Positions 53,646 to 64,000 of a DNA stretch of 64,000 nt are shown piece after piece. The notes below the pieces were generated by a model, which ran no database searches, had not been told where the DNA came from, and saw only the letters and a list, made by a program, of their open reading frames with translations. Positions within the stretch are counted from its first letter, which is position 1. Every line of letters begins with the position of its first letter. Position numbers and translations under genes: made by a program. The DNA is from Falciphora oryzae (Eukaryota > Ascomycota > Sordariomycetes > Magnaporthales > Magnaporthaceae), in contig JNVV01000031.1 of assembly GCA_000733355.1 (NCBI GenBank), positions 190,993 to 254,992 of the forward strand, written 5' to 3'.

Positions 53646-55375
53646 ATGACGATGGCAGCTGGCACCGAAAAACCGGCTCCGAAAGCTTCGCCCGAGGCCG
53701 CTGTACCAGCAACGAGCGACACGAGCGAGGTTGGCGTCGAAAACAGGTGGATCAAGCTCATGACCACTATTCACTGGTACCCAAAGCGCATGCCGAGCGA
53801 GGAGAAGCGGCTGGTGCTCAAGCTCGACTTGATGATTCTGGTTTTCGGCTGCTTGTGCTTTTTCACCAAGTACCTGGACCAGTCTTCGCTCACAAACGCA
53901 TACGTCAGGTTCGTGAGACGTGCTTCGTTGACCTTGGGCGGCCAGCAGCGAATACTGACTTTACTAAAGCGGTATGAGGGAAGACCTTGGGATCCAGGGC
54001 AACGAGTTCAACTACATGACAATCGTCTTCTGGTCGTCTTACTGTACCTCCATGATCCCCGCCTGCTACTACCTCACCCGTTACCCCATCAACGTGGTGC
54101 TCCCCATCCTCGAGATAGGCTGGGGGCTTTCGACCTTTGGGCTGGCCTGGGCCCAGAACGTGGACGCCGTCTACGCCATGCGCTTCTTCACCGGCCTCTT
54201 CGAGTCCGCCTCCTTCACCGGCATCATCTACGTCATCGGCTCCTGGATGAAGCCCTCCGAGATCGGCCGCCGCGTCGCTCTCTTCTACATCGCCGCGCCC
54301 CTAGGCACCATGTTCGCGGGCTACCTCCAGGCCGCCGCGTACACCAACCTGAACGGCGCGCACGGCCTCGCCGGCTGGCGGTGGCTCTTCATCGTCGACG
54401 CCTGCATCACCGTCCCCATCGCCTTCCTGGGCTTCGTCGTATTCCCGGACGTGCCCAGCCGCTCGCGCCCGAGGCTCCTCGCTACCGAGGAGCACGCGTT
54501 CGCGCAGGCGCGGCTCGAGGGCGTCACCGCGCCGCCGCAACTCGAAGCGTCACGCGACATCTTCCGCCGCGTCTTTGGCCGGTGGCGCTGGTACGCCTTC
54601 GTAGCGCAGTGGACTATCATGAACGAGAACCTGCAGCCCGGCGGCGCGCCCTTTTCGCTCTACCTCAAGGCCTACTCGCCCGCCACCTACTCGGTCCAGC
54701 GCGTCAACACGCTGCCCACAGTCGTCACCGCCATCTCCGTTGTCTCGGCTTTTGCGGCCGGCGCCGTCGCGGATCGCACCGGTGCGTTTGCGGGGCTGTC
54801 TCTGCTCATGACCGCCCCGACCCTCGTCGGCGTCGCCATGCTTGTCGGCTGGGACGTCGGCGAGGGCGGACGGCTCGCTGCTTTCATGCTCAATGGATTC
54901 GAGGGAGGTATGTTACAATAGCAGACAACCCATCACACAACCCCCTCTACACTCGGGTTCACCCAGGCACCCTGGCATATGTAACCTGCCTAGCTAGTCT
55001 TTATCCCTGACCTCTTCCAATCCTGTAGCCGTCCCGTCCCTGACTATGGCCTGGGCCACGGTGGCCATGGCCGGCGACGCCGAGGAGCGGGCGATTGTGA
55101 CGGCGTCCATGAGCGCCATTGGCCAGGCTATTGTGGCCTGGGCGCAGCTGCTGCAGTTCCCCGCCGTCGAGGCGCCCTACTTCCGCCGCGGGTTCGTCAG
55201 CGTGCTGGCCACGGTCGTGGCCCAGTTCGCCTCGACTGCCCTGATTTGGTTCCTAACTCGGCGCGGTCAGAGGTGCGGTGTTGCGTACACGAGCCGAAGC
55301 TTCGAGGGAGAAGCGGACGAAAGGGCCTTAGGTTCCGCCCCGGCCCTCAAAGATTCTCGGAAAAATGAGGCTTGA
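53646..55375 (+). CDS. MFS transporter, DAL5/Liz1 (anion:cation symporter) type
   Basis: Join 53646-53908, 53970-54907, 55029-55375, giving 515 aa; introns of 61 and 121 bp. The ATG at 53646 is the first in frame. The first helix region DLMILVFGCLCFFTKYLDQSSLTNAYVSGM and DLGIQGNEFNYMTIVFWSSY match allantoate/pantothenate/nicotinate permeases. Later landmarks are GIIYVIGSWMKPSEIGRRVALFY, GWRWLFIVDACITVPIAFLGF, and a second half with YSPATYSVQRVNTLPT. Ten to twelve hydrophobic helices can be seen. The substrate cannot be read from sequence; vitamin or small organic anion is typical. It follows ERG24 in the same direction at about 400 bp, which is probably incidental. Confidence 0.9.
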
Positions 55376-56946
55376 GCAAGGATGGCAGGCCCTCGTTGGA
55401 CCCTTCCCTCGGCACCACGCATCTTCCACCAATCTTGGGCACCGTCTGGCCGCCATTGCTCTGTCGTATTATCGGGGTAACAGCCCCCCGTTACCGACTG
55501 GAGAATAGCGCGATATCTTTGCAGACATTTTCTATTCAACGATTTACACAGCAAGGACAATACCTTTGTCCGAGTCTCCATCCTCTAAGCATGAAGGATC
55601 GCGACTACAAGCCGCGGCCCGTAAGCCGCCCCGAAGTCCGGCATGCTGTTGAAGCCAAAGCCCTGCAGCCTAGAAGGGCAAGACCGTATGATGGATCCTC
55701 GGATCTGCATTGTATCGTTGCCTTCGGCGGTATCGGCTTGGGGGCTACCCCTTTTCCACTCGCAATTCCAACGTGATATCGTCAGTTGTTGTCATCTAAC
55801 CAGTTAGTGGCCAGAGCCGGCCCGACTTCCGTTGGCTACTGCCCCTGTTAGGAAGGCGCAAAAAAACGGCGATCCGTCTCGGCTAGAGGCGCATGCTCGG
55901 CTGCAGCCGATGGTTGTGGTCCAACTCTACCCGCCTAAAAACACACTGCATTTACGCGTAAATAAAGCCCCGAAGAAGGGATAGCTTGTTCGCGACCCGC
56001 GCGCTGCCAGACACACAGCGTTGCAGTGCATTCTGCCAGAAGAGCTGGCTTTGAGAGGCCGGAACCCCTGTGAGCTCGGCGGTAGCGAGCCCCAGTCCGG
56101 CCAAGTTCAAAAAGGGGCGCCCACTGGACCCCGCGTCGGGTTCAGCCGCCGCTGCATGTCATCATCCTTTATCCAATCATGCTGATTTTTAGATATGGTA
56201 AAATTGGCTCCCGCGACAACCCCCTTGCCTCGTCAGCACTTAGGCTTCCAGATGGAGCAGTGTCTCACGATATATTTTAGAGCTCCAGGGATAAATCATC
56301 AACACCCATGCCTCATTCGTGGCCGCCTGCACCTCAATCCACAAAATCATCGTCAACATGATTTCGTCCCCAGCTGAAGCAATTGCCCTGCATCCATCGA
56401 CCTGCACCCACGGTCCAACCGGCGATCCATGTAACGTTAGTCGGCCATTAGACTCCTGAATAAGGAATTGTTAGGACCGTAACACAGAGACCTCGGCGTT
56501 TACTCAGCGGGGATCATCGACAATATTGCCCGTATCATTGGAAAGAGAGCGACTCTAGTGTAAGCAACTACCTTGACAGCGGGGACATACCATAGCACAT
56601 CACAAGTCACGCGACAACCATGAGAAGCTCGAGAGGAGCTGAACGATGAGGGCCACAGAGGCAGAAACAAGAGAGAAGTAGTTATGTGTGCAAAGCCGAG
56701 AGAGCCCCAAGTATAAAGAGTTGAGATTCCCTCGCTGTCTGGGCTCAAATTCTCTCACTGACCAGGACACCAGCCAGCAGAACCTCGCGCTTCCATCAGC
56801 TCCTTCACTCAACGATCTACAAGCCTGCCTAGCCTGAAAGCGTAGCTATCTCAAGGTACGCACTGGATCATCCTCTTCTCAAACACACAGAAGAAGAACC
56901 AAAAAAGCATGACTGACACCGGCTGAGCCAACACACAGCCGCAAAA
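55376..56946. other. Intergenic, about 1.6 kb, no supported gene
   Basis: The promoter side of the secreted Cys-rich gene. Frames on both strands lack features. Confidence 0.55.
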
Positions 56947-57423
56947 ATGAAGTTCACCGTCACCCTGGTTGCCATCGCCGCCCAGCTCGCCGGCCTCGTC
57001 GCTGCCGTCCCGGCCGACACGGCCGCCGCCGAGTGCGGCGAGCTCGGCGTCATGCAGTGGTCTTCCTCCGATTTCAAGGACAAGCCCGACGTCGACGTCA
57101 GCGCCATCCGCAAGTGCAAAGAGCCCTTCGCCCCCGGAACCTCCCGCGAGGCCCCCGGCACCTCCGAGGCCAAGCGCTCCGACGACCTGCTCGCCAACCC
57201 CCTGGAGAAGCGGGCCTGCTGGTACGGCAAGGAGTTCGGCTGCGACAAGGGCAAGAACGGCGGGCGCTGCTGGAAGAAGTGCGGCGACGGCCCCTGGTGC
57301 TGGACCGCCCGCAACGGCGGCTTCGGCGACTGGTACACCTGCGGCAAGGACAGCGACTGCAACAAGGGCATGTCCTGCGGCCAGGCCGTCGGCGGCTGCA
57401 AGGAGTGCGGCTGCAGCTGCTAA
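56947..57423 (+). CDS. Small secreted, Kex2-processed 12-cysteine protein
   Basis: This is a 158-aa single-exon gene. A clear signal peptide (residues 1 to about 20, KFTVTLVAIAAQLAGLVAA) is followed by a pro-region with two Cys and a repeated PGTS (APGTSREAPGTSEAKR). Dibasic sites lie at KR near residue 77 and at LEKR just before the mature part. The mature peptide of about 68 residues has 12 cysteines: ACWYGKEFGC, GRCWKKCGDGPWCW, WYTCGKDSDCNKGMSCG, GGCKECGCSC. The CWKKC...WCW pattern recalls IDI-2-like small secreted proteins of ascomycetes; I am not certain of the family. It could be a defence peptide or host- or competitor-facing secreted factor. No toxicity motif is identifiable from sequence. 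A copper amine oxidase follows. Confidence 0.87.
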   Translation: MKFTVTLVAIAAQLAGLVAAVPADTAAAECGELGVMQWSSSDFKDKPDVDVSAIRKCKEPFAPGTSREAPGTSEAKRSDDLLANPLEKRACWYGKEFGCDKGKNGGRCWKKCGDGPWCWTARNGGFGDWYTCGKDSDCNKGMSCGQAVGGCKECGCSC

Positions 57424-58390
57424 AGTCACTCACTGGACCTACACTCCCGGAAACCGCATGGCCGAGACTCGCGGTGTTTCTGCCAACGCCTGCACGCTCT
57501 GGGTCTCGATCAGCAGCTTCCAACCTCTCCCTATAGTCATTTCATTGCCCCTTCTATATACTTCTTTGCTCCCCTCCTTCTCTCCTGGACCTCGAAAGGA
57601 GGTGCAGGGTTGAAACAGGAATTGGAGCACCTTTTTCTGTCACATAGTTTTCAACCTACCTCGAGTCTCTCTTTATAACCAACAATAGACTGGTCATAGC
57701 ATCATTTTTGTGTGGCTGAGGTGATTGCAATCAATATTGTTCGGTCTGCATTACTTTTGTAGTCTGGTAAGTGCGTTCTGTCCGCTGAGTTTGCTGCCCG
57801 CTCTAATCGGGTATAGCGTGATCCCTTCGCGGGTGTCCACCGAGCTATACGGGCCTTGGCTTGTGGGAAAAAAAAATCACGATGTGTAATTTCGCAAGCC
57901 CGTATGTACTCGCACCCCTGCGTAAAAACCCCGCCTCGTGTGCCGGCCAAACCGGCCGAGACGCAAGAAATCACAAAGACGCCGGCGAGCCCCTATTCCC
58001 CGTGCTCGGCCAGTTTGCCGTGTCGCCTCGTATCGTGGTCTTCTGCCCAAATTCCGAAGCTAGCTGCAGCATTAATCTCGGGCCCCTGGCCAGAGACCAA
58101 GCAGCAGCTTTCCCCAGTCGCCGATTTTCCTTCCCCGTACCCACAATACTAATCAAACCAGTTCATGCCGGGCTGGGCAAGAATTGTTGCATGGGGCCGA
58201 GGGGCTGGAAAACCCACCGAGCTGGGGGGAAGCGCTTCCATCGTGGATGGCTTCCTGTCAGGCCCGGTTGTGTATATAAACCCAGCGCTTTAGCTGCTAA
58301 CACCGTCATGGCGATTCTTGCTTTCACCTCGTCCCCTTTACCCACTGCCACGTTCTTTTTTTTTCCTTCTTTTTTTTTCCCCCCATCAAA
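57424..58390. other. Intergenic, promoter of the amine oxidase
   Basis: No gene is supported. A TATATAAA element at about 58271-58278 lies 115 bp before the amine oxidase start, and a T/C-rich leader precedes the ATG. Confidence 0.6.
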
Positions 58391-60402
58391 ATGAAGTTCC
58401 TCCTCGCCCTTTCCAGTCTGGCCGTCGGCGTCGCGTCGGCGGCAGCCTCCGGGCCCGCCGCCGACAACGTCCAGCCCGAAAGGCGCGACGTCAACGGCTC
58501 CTACATTCCTGTCAAGGCGCCGTACGACAACCTCTGGAGCAAGGTCACGGACGAGGAGCAGGGGTCTATCATCAGGTTTATCGGGCAGCAGCGAAACATT
58601 TCCATGTACGTACCAATGGATTTAATTCGCATCAATTGTCATCCGAATCGACGACATTGTGCTGACGAAACTACAGCCCCTTGGAGCTCAACTTTGTCCG
58701 GGGCTCGATCTGGCTGCTCGCCCCGAACAAGACCGAGGCAAGCCTGTACTTGTCAGGCAAAGGCGAAAAGCCGAAGCGGTACGCGCGCATCGTGGGCGAC
58801 AACGATTGCTACAGCCGCGAGTACATGATCGGGCCGCTTCCCATCAGCAACGAGACCAAGGCGGTGGCCCTCGACTACCTGTACCGCGGAAACGCAACGC
58901 TGCCGAGCACAGCCCAGTGGTGCACCGGCTTCACCAACCGCAATAGCGACAGCTCGGCGCAGCTCCGCCCCCGGGCTGCCGAGGAGGCTCGCAGGAGCAG
59001 CGGCGAGCAGAAGAGGGCCCTCGAGCGTCGCGAACCCCACAGCCCCTACGAGGAGAAGATGGGCTGGAACGGCGACGAGCTGCCGCACGACGGCCAGGCA
59101 CCCCCCGTGGCCATCCTGCCCGACGGCGCGCGCCACGGGTTCGACCCCGAGCAGAACTACGTCTCGTGGATGGACTTTTCGTTCTACGTCGCCACCGGCC
59201 GCGCCGGCATCGAGCTGCACGACGTCCGCTACAAGGGCGAGAGGGTCGTGTACGAGCTCGCCATGCAGGAGGCCCTCGCGCACTACGCCGGCCCCGATCG
59301 GGCCCAGACGTACGCGTCCTACATCGACGTGACGGTCGGCTTTACCCTGTTCAACCTGATCCCCGGGTTCGACTGCCCGTCCTATGCGACGTACACGAAA
59401 GCCTTCTGCCTGTTCGAGTTCCCCAAGGACTTCCCCATGAGCCGCCACTACAACCGGGTGTACGGCACCTACGACGCGACCAAGAACACGGCCTTTATCC
59501 TGCGCAGCGTCAGCACGGTCGACAACTACGACTACATGACCACCTACGAGTTCCGCCACGACGGCTCCATCGAGGTCCTCGTCCGCGCCTCGGGCTACAT
59601 CCAAGGCTCGCGTGCCGTGGACGAGGAGAAGGCGTGGGACTATGGGTTCCGCATCCGCAAGGGCCTTTCGGGCTCCATGCACGACCACGTGCTCAACTTC
59701 AAGGCCGATCTCGACATCCTCGGCACCAACAACAGCCTGTTCAAGACCGAGTTCGTGCCCCACCAGGAGGTCTACCCCTGGTCCAACGGCCAGGTGGTCA
59801 ACACGATGAAGGTCGAGCGCAGCTTCGTCACCAACGAGGACCAGGGCAAGATCAACTGGGCCCCCAACTCGGCCGCGTCCTACTCGGTCGTCAACAAGGA
59901 CAAGCCCAACGAGTTCGGCGAGTTCCCCGGCTACAAGATCTACCCGTCCACCGGCTCGAGCATCCACGTCACCGTCCAGAACTCGACCGTGTTCCCGCGC
60001 GAGATCAACTGGGCCACGCACCACCTCTACGCCGTGCAGCGCAAGGACTCCGAGCCCGTGGCGGCGCACCCCGTCAGCGTCTGGGACAAGCAGAGGCCCC
60101 CGTTCGTCGACTTCAACAACTTCTTCGACGGCGAGTCCCTGGACCAGGAGGACCTCGTCATCTACTTCAACCTCGGCATGCACCACATGCCCGACACGTA
60201 CGACCTGCCCGTCACCGTCTTCCAGGGCGCCCAGTCCGGCATGACCCTGCGCCCCCAGAACTACCAGCGCAGCGATGGCTCGCTGTCCACCAAGCAGCAG
60301 ATCCACATCGACTCCCAGGGCGTCAACAAGTACGGCAGGGCGGATCTTAAAGGGTCGTATGACCTAGTGAATGCCAACCCGCCCTTCTACCCTTCGCGTT
60401 AA
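58391..60402 (+). CDS. Secreted copper amine oxidase
   Basis: Join 58391-58605 and 58677-60402, giving 646 aa with one 71-bp intron. The signal peptide is residues 1 to about 18 (KFLLALSSLAVGVASAAA). The catalytic domain shows LHDVRYKGERVVYELAMQEA, the cofactor motif NYDY with Tyr356 (codon 59527-59529, expected to become topaquinone), the copper HxH as His407-Asp-His409 (MHDHVLNFKADLD), and a third copper ligand at His574 or His575 (GMHHMPDTYDLPV). It would oxidise primary amines to aldehyde, ammonia and hydrogen peroxide outside the cell. Several N-glycosylation sites (NXS/T) fit secretion. The sequence between residues about 170 and 210 is Arg/Glu-rich and unusual for the family, possibly a lineage insert. 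Confidence 0.94.
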
Positions 60403-61758
60403 TTAATAGGGTGCCGTCGTCTAAACTTTTTTATTCTTCTTTTTTTTTCGTTTTGTTTGTTTGTTCGGGAGCATAGCGGTGTAACGGCGGGGCTTTATTC
60501 TCCGGGTTGGGTTTTTATTTTGGGACGAGGGTCGAATTAGATACACCACGAGCTGCATATAGAAGAGAGGTTACTTATAATGATCATAATACATTCCATA
60601 TCTCGATACGGTCGAAGGCATACAACCGCCCCGCAATGTATAAAGCTGGTACATATTACTGCCCAAGTCGTAGTGGTATTACCTCCGGCGTGGCGCGCAC
60701 GCGAGGTCTGCATGGAGCACGGGAGGCGGGAATCTCCAGGATTTCCCCCCAATACTAAGAAACGGGCAGCTACCGAAAGTACCTTGGTCGTCCCGGTGGT
60801 TGATCGCAAAAACATTCGCAGCCGGTCTTAGGGGGGCTTTTGCAATCGGTTGAAAGCGCCGGCATAGTGCCATAGTGGTGGAGATAAAGCCGGCGAACTC
60901 TCAAAAGCCTGCCTGCTATTTAAATATATTCGAAAAGCTTATAGGGGAAAAAGGCGAAGGTTAAAGATATATTTGTACCCGGACCAATCGCCTAAGCGAA
61001 GAAATAAATGCAAGGGTGGAAAGCGTCGCGGGCGGACGGAACACTTCCCTCCGGTCAGTCTCGCTCTGCTCGGTCAACTCACTCCGTTCGTCGTCCCTTG
61101 TCCGCTCCTTCCAGTCGCTCACTATCCGGTGTCATGGGCTTTGCCCATACCCAAGACCGGAACACTGCTAGGGGACGTGGTGTTAAGTGAGGGTAGAACG
61201 TATCTTTTGTCGTGTTGTGCGGGAAAAGTATCTATCGTGGTATCATTTTAATCACTCTACTTTTGGGCTGGGCAATTTCCTAATCAAGTTCAAATTTGAT
61301 GCTATCTATCTACAATGTGGGGGGTCTGGGCTCCAATCTCTTATCGATAAGGGATGAGTGGGAAACGCTACACGATTGGCCAGCCATCTCCTTCTTTGAC
61401 GCTAAACCTTTTTTCGCAAACGTGTACAAGGAGGGTCACAGGGATAGCAAACGTTATTTTGGTGGATCTAACAAGGGGGGTCAGCCAGGGTATTAGCCAG
61501 GGGGTAGGGGTACACAGATTGCAGACAATTTGTAGTACAAATCAATGTATTCCAACTAACCGTTCATAATTAATATGATCACCTCCGTTAGCTTTAACCA
61601 TCTGCGGCCTTCTGATCATGGATCTAGTCCCAAACAGAGGAATTCTATTAGATTCCACGGCGTTTATGTGAGGTGGGACTGCGGGTAGCGATACATTGAT
61701 TTGTTAGGGTTTTCTATACGAAAAAATGTATCTGGATACGTGACCTAATTAGGAAGGA
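60403..61758. other. Intergenic/transposon-relic DNA
   Basis: Patchy AT-rich sequence (for example 60915-60975) mixed with GC-rich remnants. It has one copy of a 46-bp repeat at 61375-61420. No gene is supported. Confidence 0.55.
61375..61420. repeat. 46-bp direct repeat, copy 1
   Basis: Matches 62128-62173 with two mismatches; begins ATTGGCCAGCCATCTCC. It probably derives from another transposon. Confidence 0.85.
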
Positions 61759-62058
61759 TGTTGGATTGCACTGGCCTGTGCAGGCAATCGGCAGAGCTCA
61801 GAGAGGGCCGGATCCTCCTGTCCCGTGATCTCTGATCACGGGATCCGAGGACCCGCAAGCCCGCGGAGGTTGGGAGCAGGGGAGGGCCCCTTTGGTGATC
61901 TGGATCGTGTATATATAGCCTCCCTTCTGCTCCCTCTCTGGCAGATAGATTCCTTTCCTCTTCGTGCACAAGAATAGATTGATCCTCTGATATAAAGGAT
62001 CATTGTTCACCTTCTTTGGAGATCTCCGAGCCCAACAGGAGTACCACTCCTACCAACA
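61759..62058. mobile_element. Solo LTR, 300 bp, with 5-bp target duplication
   Basis: It starts TGTTGG and ends CCAACA (inverted ends with TG...CA) and is flanked by a perfect 5-bp direct repeat AAGGA (61754-61758 and 62059-62063). It contains a TATATATA promoter-like element at about 61908-61915 and a 10-bp hairpin (TCCCGTGATC / GATCACGGGA, 61821-61843). No internal retrotransposon sequence lies next to it, so it is a solo LTR left by recombination. The 5-bp duplication suits Copia or Gypsy elements. Confidence 0.88.
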
Positions 62059-62127
62059 AAGGATCCATAAAAATAGTCACACACTGAACGTGTGATGCCA
62101 AATGGCTTTGAAAAAATCGTGTTACTA

Positions 62128-62173
62128 TTGGCCAACCATCTCCTTCTTTGACGCTAAAACTTTTTTCGCAAAT
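62128..62173. repeat. 46-bp direct repeat, copy 2
   Basis: Matches 61375-61420; begins ATTGGCCAACCATCTCC. The solo LTR lies between the two copies. Confidence 0.85.
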
Positions 62174-62294
62174 ACCGCCGCCGCACGCCACGCGGAGGCC
62201 GAGGCCCCGGGGCACGTGACCGGGCCCCAGGGGGCCACGATACTTGGGCAGATTGGTTGAGGCAATCCGGCGATTGCAACAACAAAGCTGAAGT

Positions 62295-62569
62295 TGTTGT
62301 ATCTACCTTATAGCAATATAGGACTTCTACCCCTGATCACCGTCTAATATCATCGTTATCACCTCGTACAGGCCCGCAGGACTGGGAGCAGAGGAACGGC
62401 CCTTTGGTGATCTGTATCGTGTATATATAGCCTTCCTCCTGCTCCCTCTCCGGCAGATAGATTCCTTTCCTCTTCGTGCACAATATAATTACGATTCCTC
62501 AGATCTAGGGATCGTTGTTCACCCTGATTTGGAGATCTCCGTGCCTAGGAGTACCTACTCCTACCAACA
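62295..62569. mobile_element. Second, diverged LTR copy
   Basis: The part 62372-62569 aligns with 61859-62058 at roughly 80% identity, in the same orientation, and also ends CTACCAACA. The 5' end is diverged; a TGTTGTATC at 62295 may be the original start. No target duplication is visible, so it may be truncated or belong to a rearranged element. Confidence 0.7.
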
Positions 62570-62859
62570 CTGGTACTTAATAGCGACTTTTTTTTCCCTC
62601 ACTGTCGAGGCCGCTCAAAACGGCGGCACTATGCTGCCGAATTCGGCGGCCACAACAGCACTTTCTTGGCTTTTTCTGTAACATGGAAAGCGATGTTATG
62701 CCCGCCGGGTTAAGCGGCCCTCCCAATTAGGTATAGCGAGATTCGGACCACCTAAGCTATAAAAGGTGGAAAAAGTCATAGCTTTATATACACAACGGGC
62801 AACCTGGTTTGAACTCCCCCGTTCCCCCTAAGGTATATACATCATTCCCGTATATACAT
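62570..62859. other. Repeat-derived 3' flank of the S28 gene
   Basis: AT-rich and GC-rich patches, no gene. It lies between the second LTR and the peptidase stop codon. Confidence 0.5.
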
Positions 62860-64000
62860 CTACCTCTTCCTCGTTAGCCCCTTTGACGCGTAAAACACCG
62901 CAACCCACTCCGCCATCTGCTCCGCCTGGTCATCGGCCATCTTCCTAGCCCCCTCGTTCGCCTCCCAGTTCTGCCCGTACAGGTCGGAGCAGTGCACGCC
63001 GCCGGGTAGCACGCGCACCTGCGTCCCGTTCTCGGTGCTCTGCATCGGCCCGCCGGGCCGCACCGTCGAGCTGACGGTGACCTCGCGCCACGTGTCGTAC
63101 TGGCCGTTGGCGTACATGAGGCGCGGGATGTGCAGGTCCGACCAGCCGCCCGTCCACGCGTTCAGGTCGGCCTCGGTCCTGCCCAGGGCGTAGCCGTAGG
63201 CGCCGCCGGGGAACCAGAGCTCGCACTGGTCCATCCAGTACTTGTTGTCGACGAGGCGCGAGACAATCGAGGGGCGGCCTTTGGGGGCGCCGTTTTGCCA
63301 CCAGCCGAAACTTTTTTTTTTGGTACGGGTTAGCTCGGGATAGGTTTCAGAAACGGAAGAGAATGTAGCAGTCACGGAACTTACGGCTCGTTGCACAGCA
63401 TCCAGTTCCACTGGCGGTTGACAGGGTTGTCGTGTCTCAGATCGCGGTACTGCGGGTTGGACGCGTTCTGGTTCTGGTAGCAGCCCGTGTTGTACCTCCC
63501 CTGCCACTCCGGGTACCCGTAGTCCTCGCACTTGCCGGGCAGCCAGGCCTCGGTGAACCACTTGGCGTACCCCTCGACGGCCTTGCGCAACCCCACGCCC
63601 TCCTCACCGGGGACGGCGTGCGTCGAGCCGGGCCAGACGTTCTCGACGTAGTCGCAGAACTGGTGGAAGCTGTTGTAGCCCGGGCCCCCCAGGCTGGCGT
63701 TGGCCGAGTAGAACTGCGTCGACTGCCACGTCCACGCGGCGTTCTCGAGGGCCTGGCCAAAGTCGGCGTCGCTCAGCACGTCGAGCATGAACTCGGCCTT
63801 GAGCTTGTCCTTTTGCGCCTGGCTGCCCGACGTGAGGATGGCGTCCATGTGGTCGACGGCGGCAGACACGTCCCGGCTGCAGTTCCGCGGCATGGCCTCC
63901 ATGACGGGGACGAACATGGTCCACATGTCGGCCACGGCCTGCACGACGCCCGAGGAGCCGTGGATGCCCCAGAACGTGCCAGGCGCCTTGGCGGCTATCC
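62860..64000 (-). CDS. Peptidase family S28 (prolyl carboxypeptidase-like), 5' part outside window
   Basis: Two exons on the minus strand, 64000-63385 (open at the window end) and 63310-62860, joined across a 74-bp intron. The visible part, about 356 residues, is the C-terminal half of an S28 serine peptidase. It has an opening AAKAPGTFWGIHGSSGVVQAV, a helical SKS-type cap region, GGPGYNSFHQFCDYVENVWPG, RQWNWMLCNEPFGWWQNG, then YANGQYDTWREVTVSS with the catalytic Asp and PGGVHCSDLYG with the catalytic His. The catalytic Ser lies upstream and is not visible. Members cleave after proline and are usually secreted or vacuolar. The intron acceptor is preceded by ten A instead of pyrimidines, but the join is required by homology. 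Confidence 0.92.

Noticed and set aside
58753..60306. 517-codon open frame on the minus strand
   Set aside because: It is antisense to the copper amine oxidase, which has clear family motifs on the + strand.

Overview
The window is chromosomal DNA of a filamentous ascomycete (Pezizomycotina, most likely a sordariomycete). Supporting features are GC-rich coding sequence, short GT-AG introns of about 60-150 bp, a HET-domain gene, DUF3659 repeat proteins, an NST1 orthologue, a seven-cysteine copper-type metallothionein, and AT-rich transposon relics that look mutated by RIP. Most genes here are split, so the exon joins below were worked out by eye from splice consensus, reading frame and family homology. 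One 22-N assembly gap lies at 32839-32860.

Layout. 1-4.6 kb: a HET gene, then two abutting DNA transposons (a 496-bp MITE with an 8-bp target duplication, and a degraded Fot1/pogo element). 4.6-7.6 kb: a small secreted CVNH lectin, ALB1 (60S ribosome export) and a tRNA-Val(CAC). 7.9-24.9 kb: a gene-sparse stretch holding two DUF3659 repeat proteins (900 and 405 aa), two small paralogues that share a C-terminal beta motif (LNLEVEI.LKA.IHGDL.LALL), and a membrane-anchored conserved protein. 28-45 kb: housekeeping genes, namely ILV2 (acetolactate synthase), a small acidic protein, mitoribosomal mL40, RHO2 (with a 6-nt microexon) and NST1. 45.8-55.4 kb: a Cys-rich single-pass membrane protein, a metallothionein, an MRH/Mrl1-like sorting receptor divergent from ERG24, and a DAL5/Liz1-type MFS transporter. 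56.9-64 kb: a Kex2-processed 12-Cys secreted protein, a secreted copper amine oxidase, an LTR-retrotransposon graveyard with an intact solo LTR, and the 3' part of a peptidase S28 gene that runs off the window.

There is no evident biosynthetic cluster. Functional links are loose: branched-chain amino acid and sterol synthesis, translation, cell-wall and stress signalling (RHO2, NST1), and a secreted set near the right end. The least explained parts are the DUF3659/beta-tail family spread over 17 kb, the CVNH lectin next to transposons, and a run of eight long poly(A) tracts that are all on the + strand.
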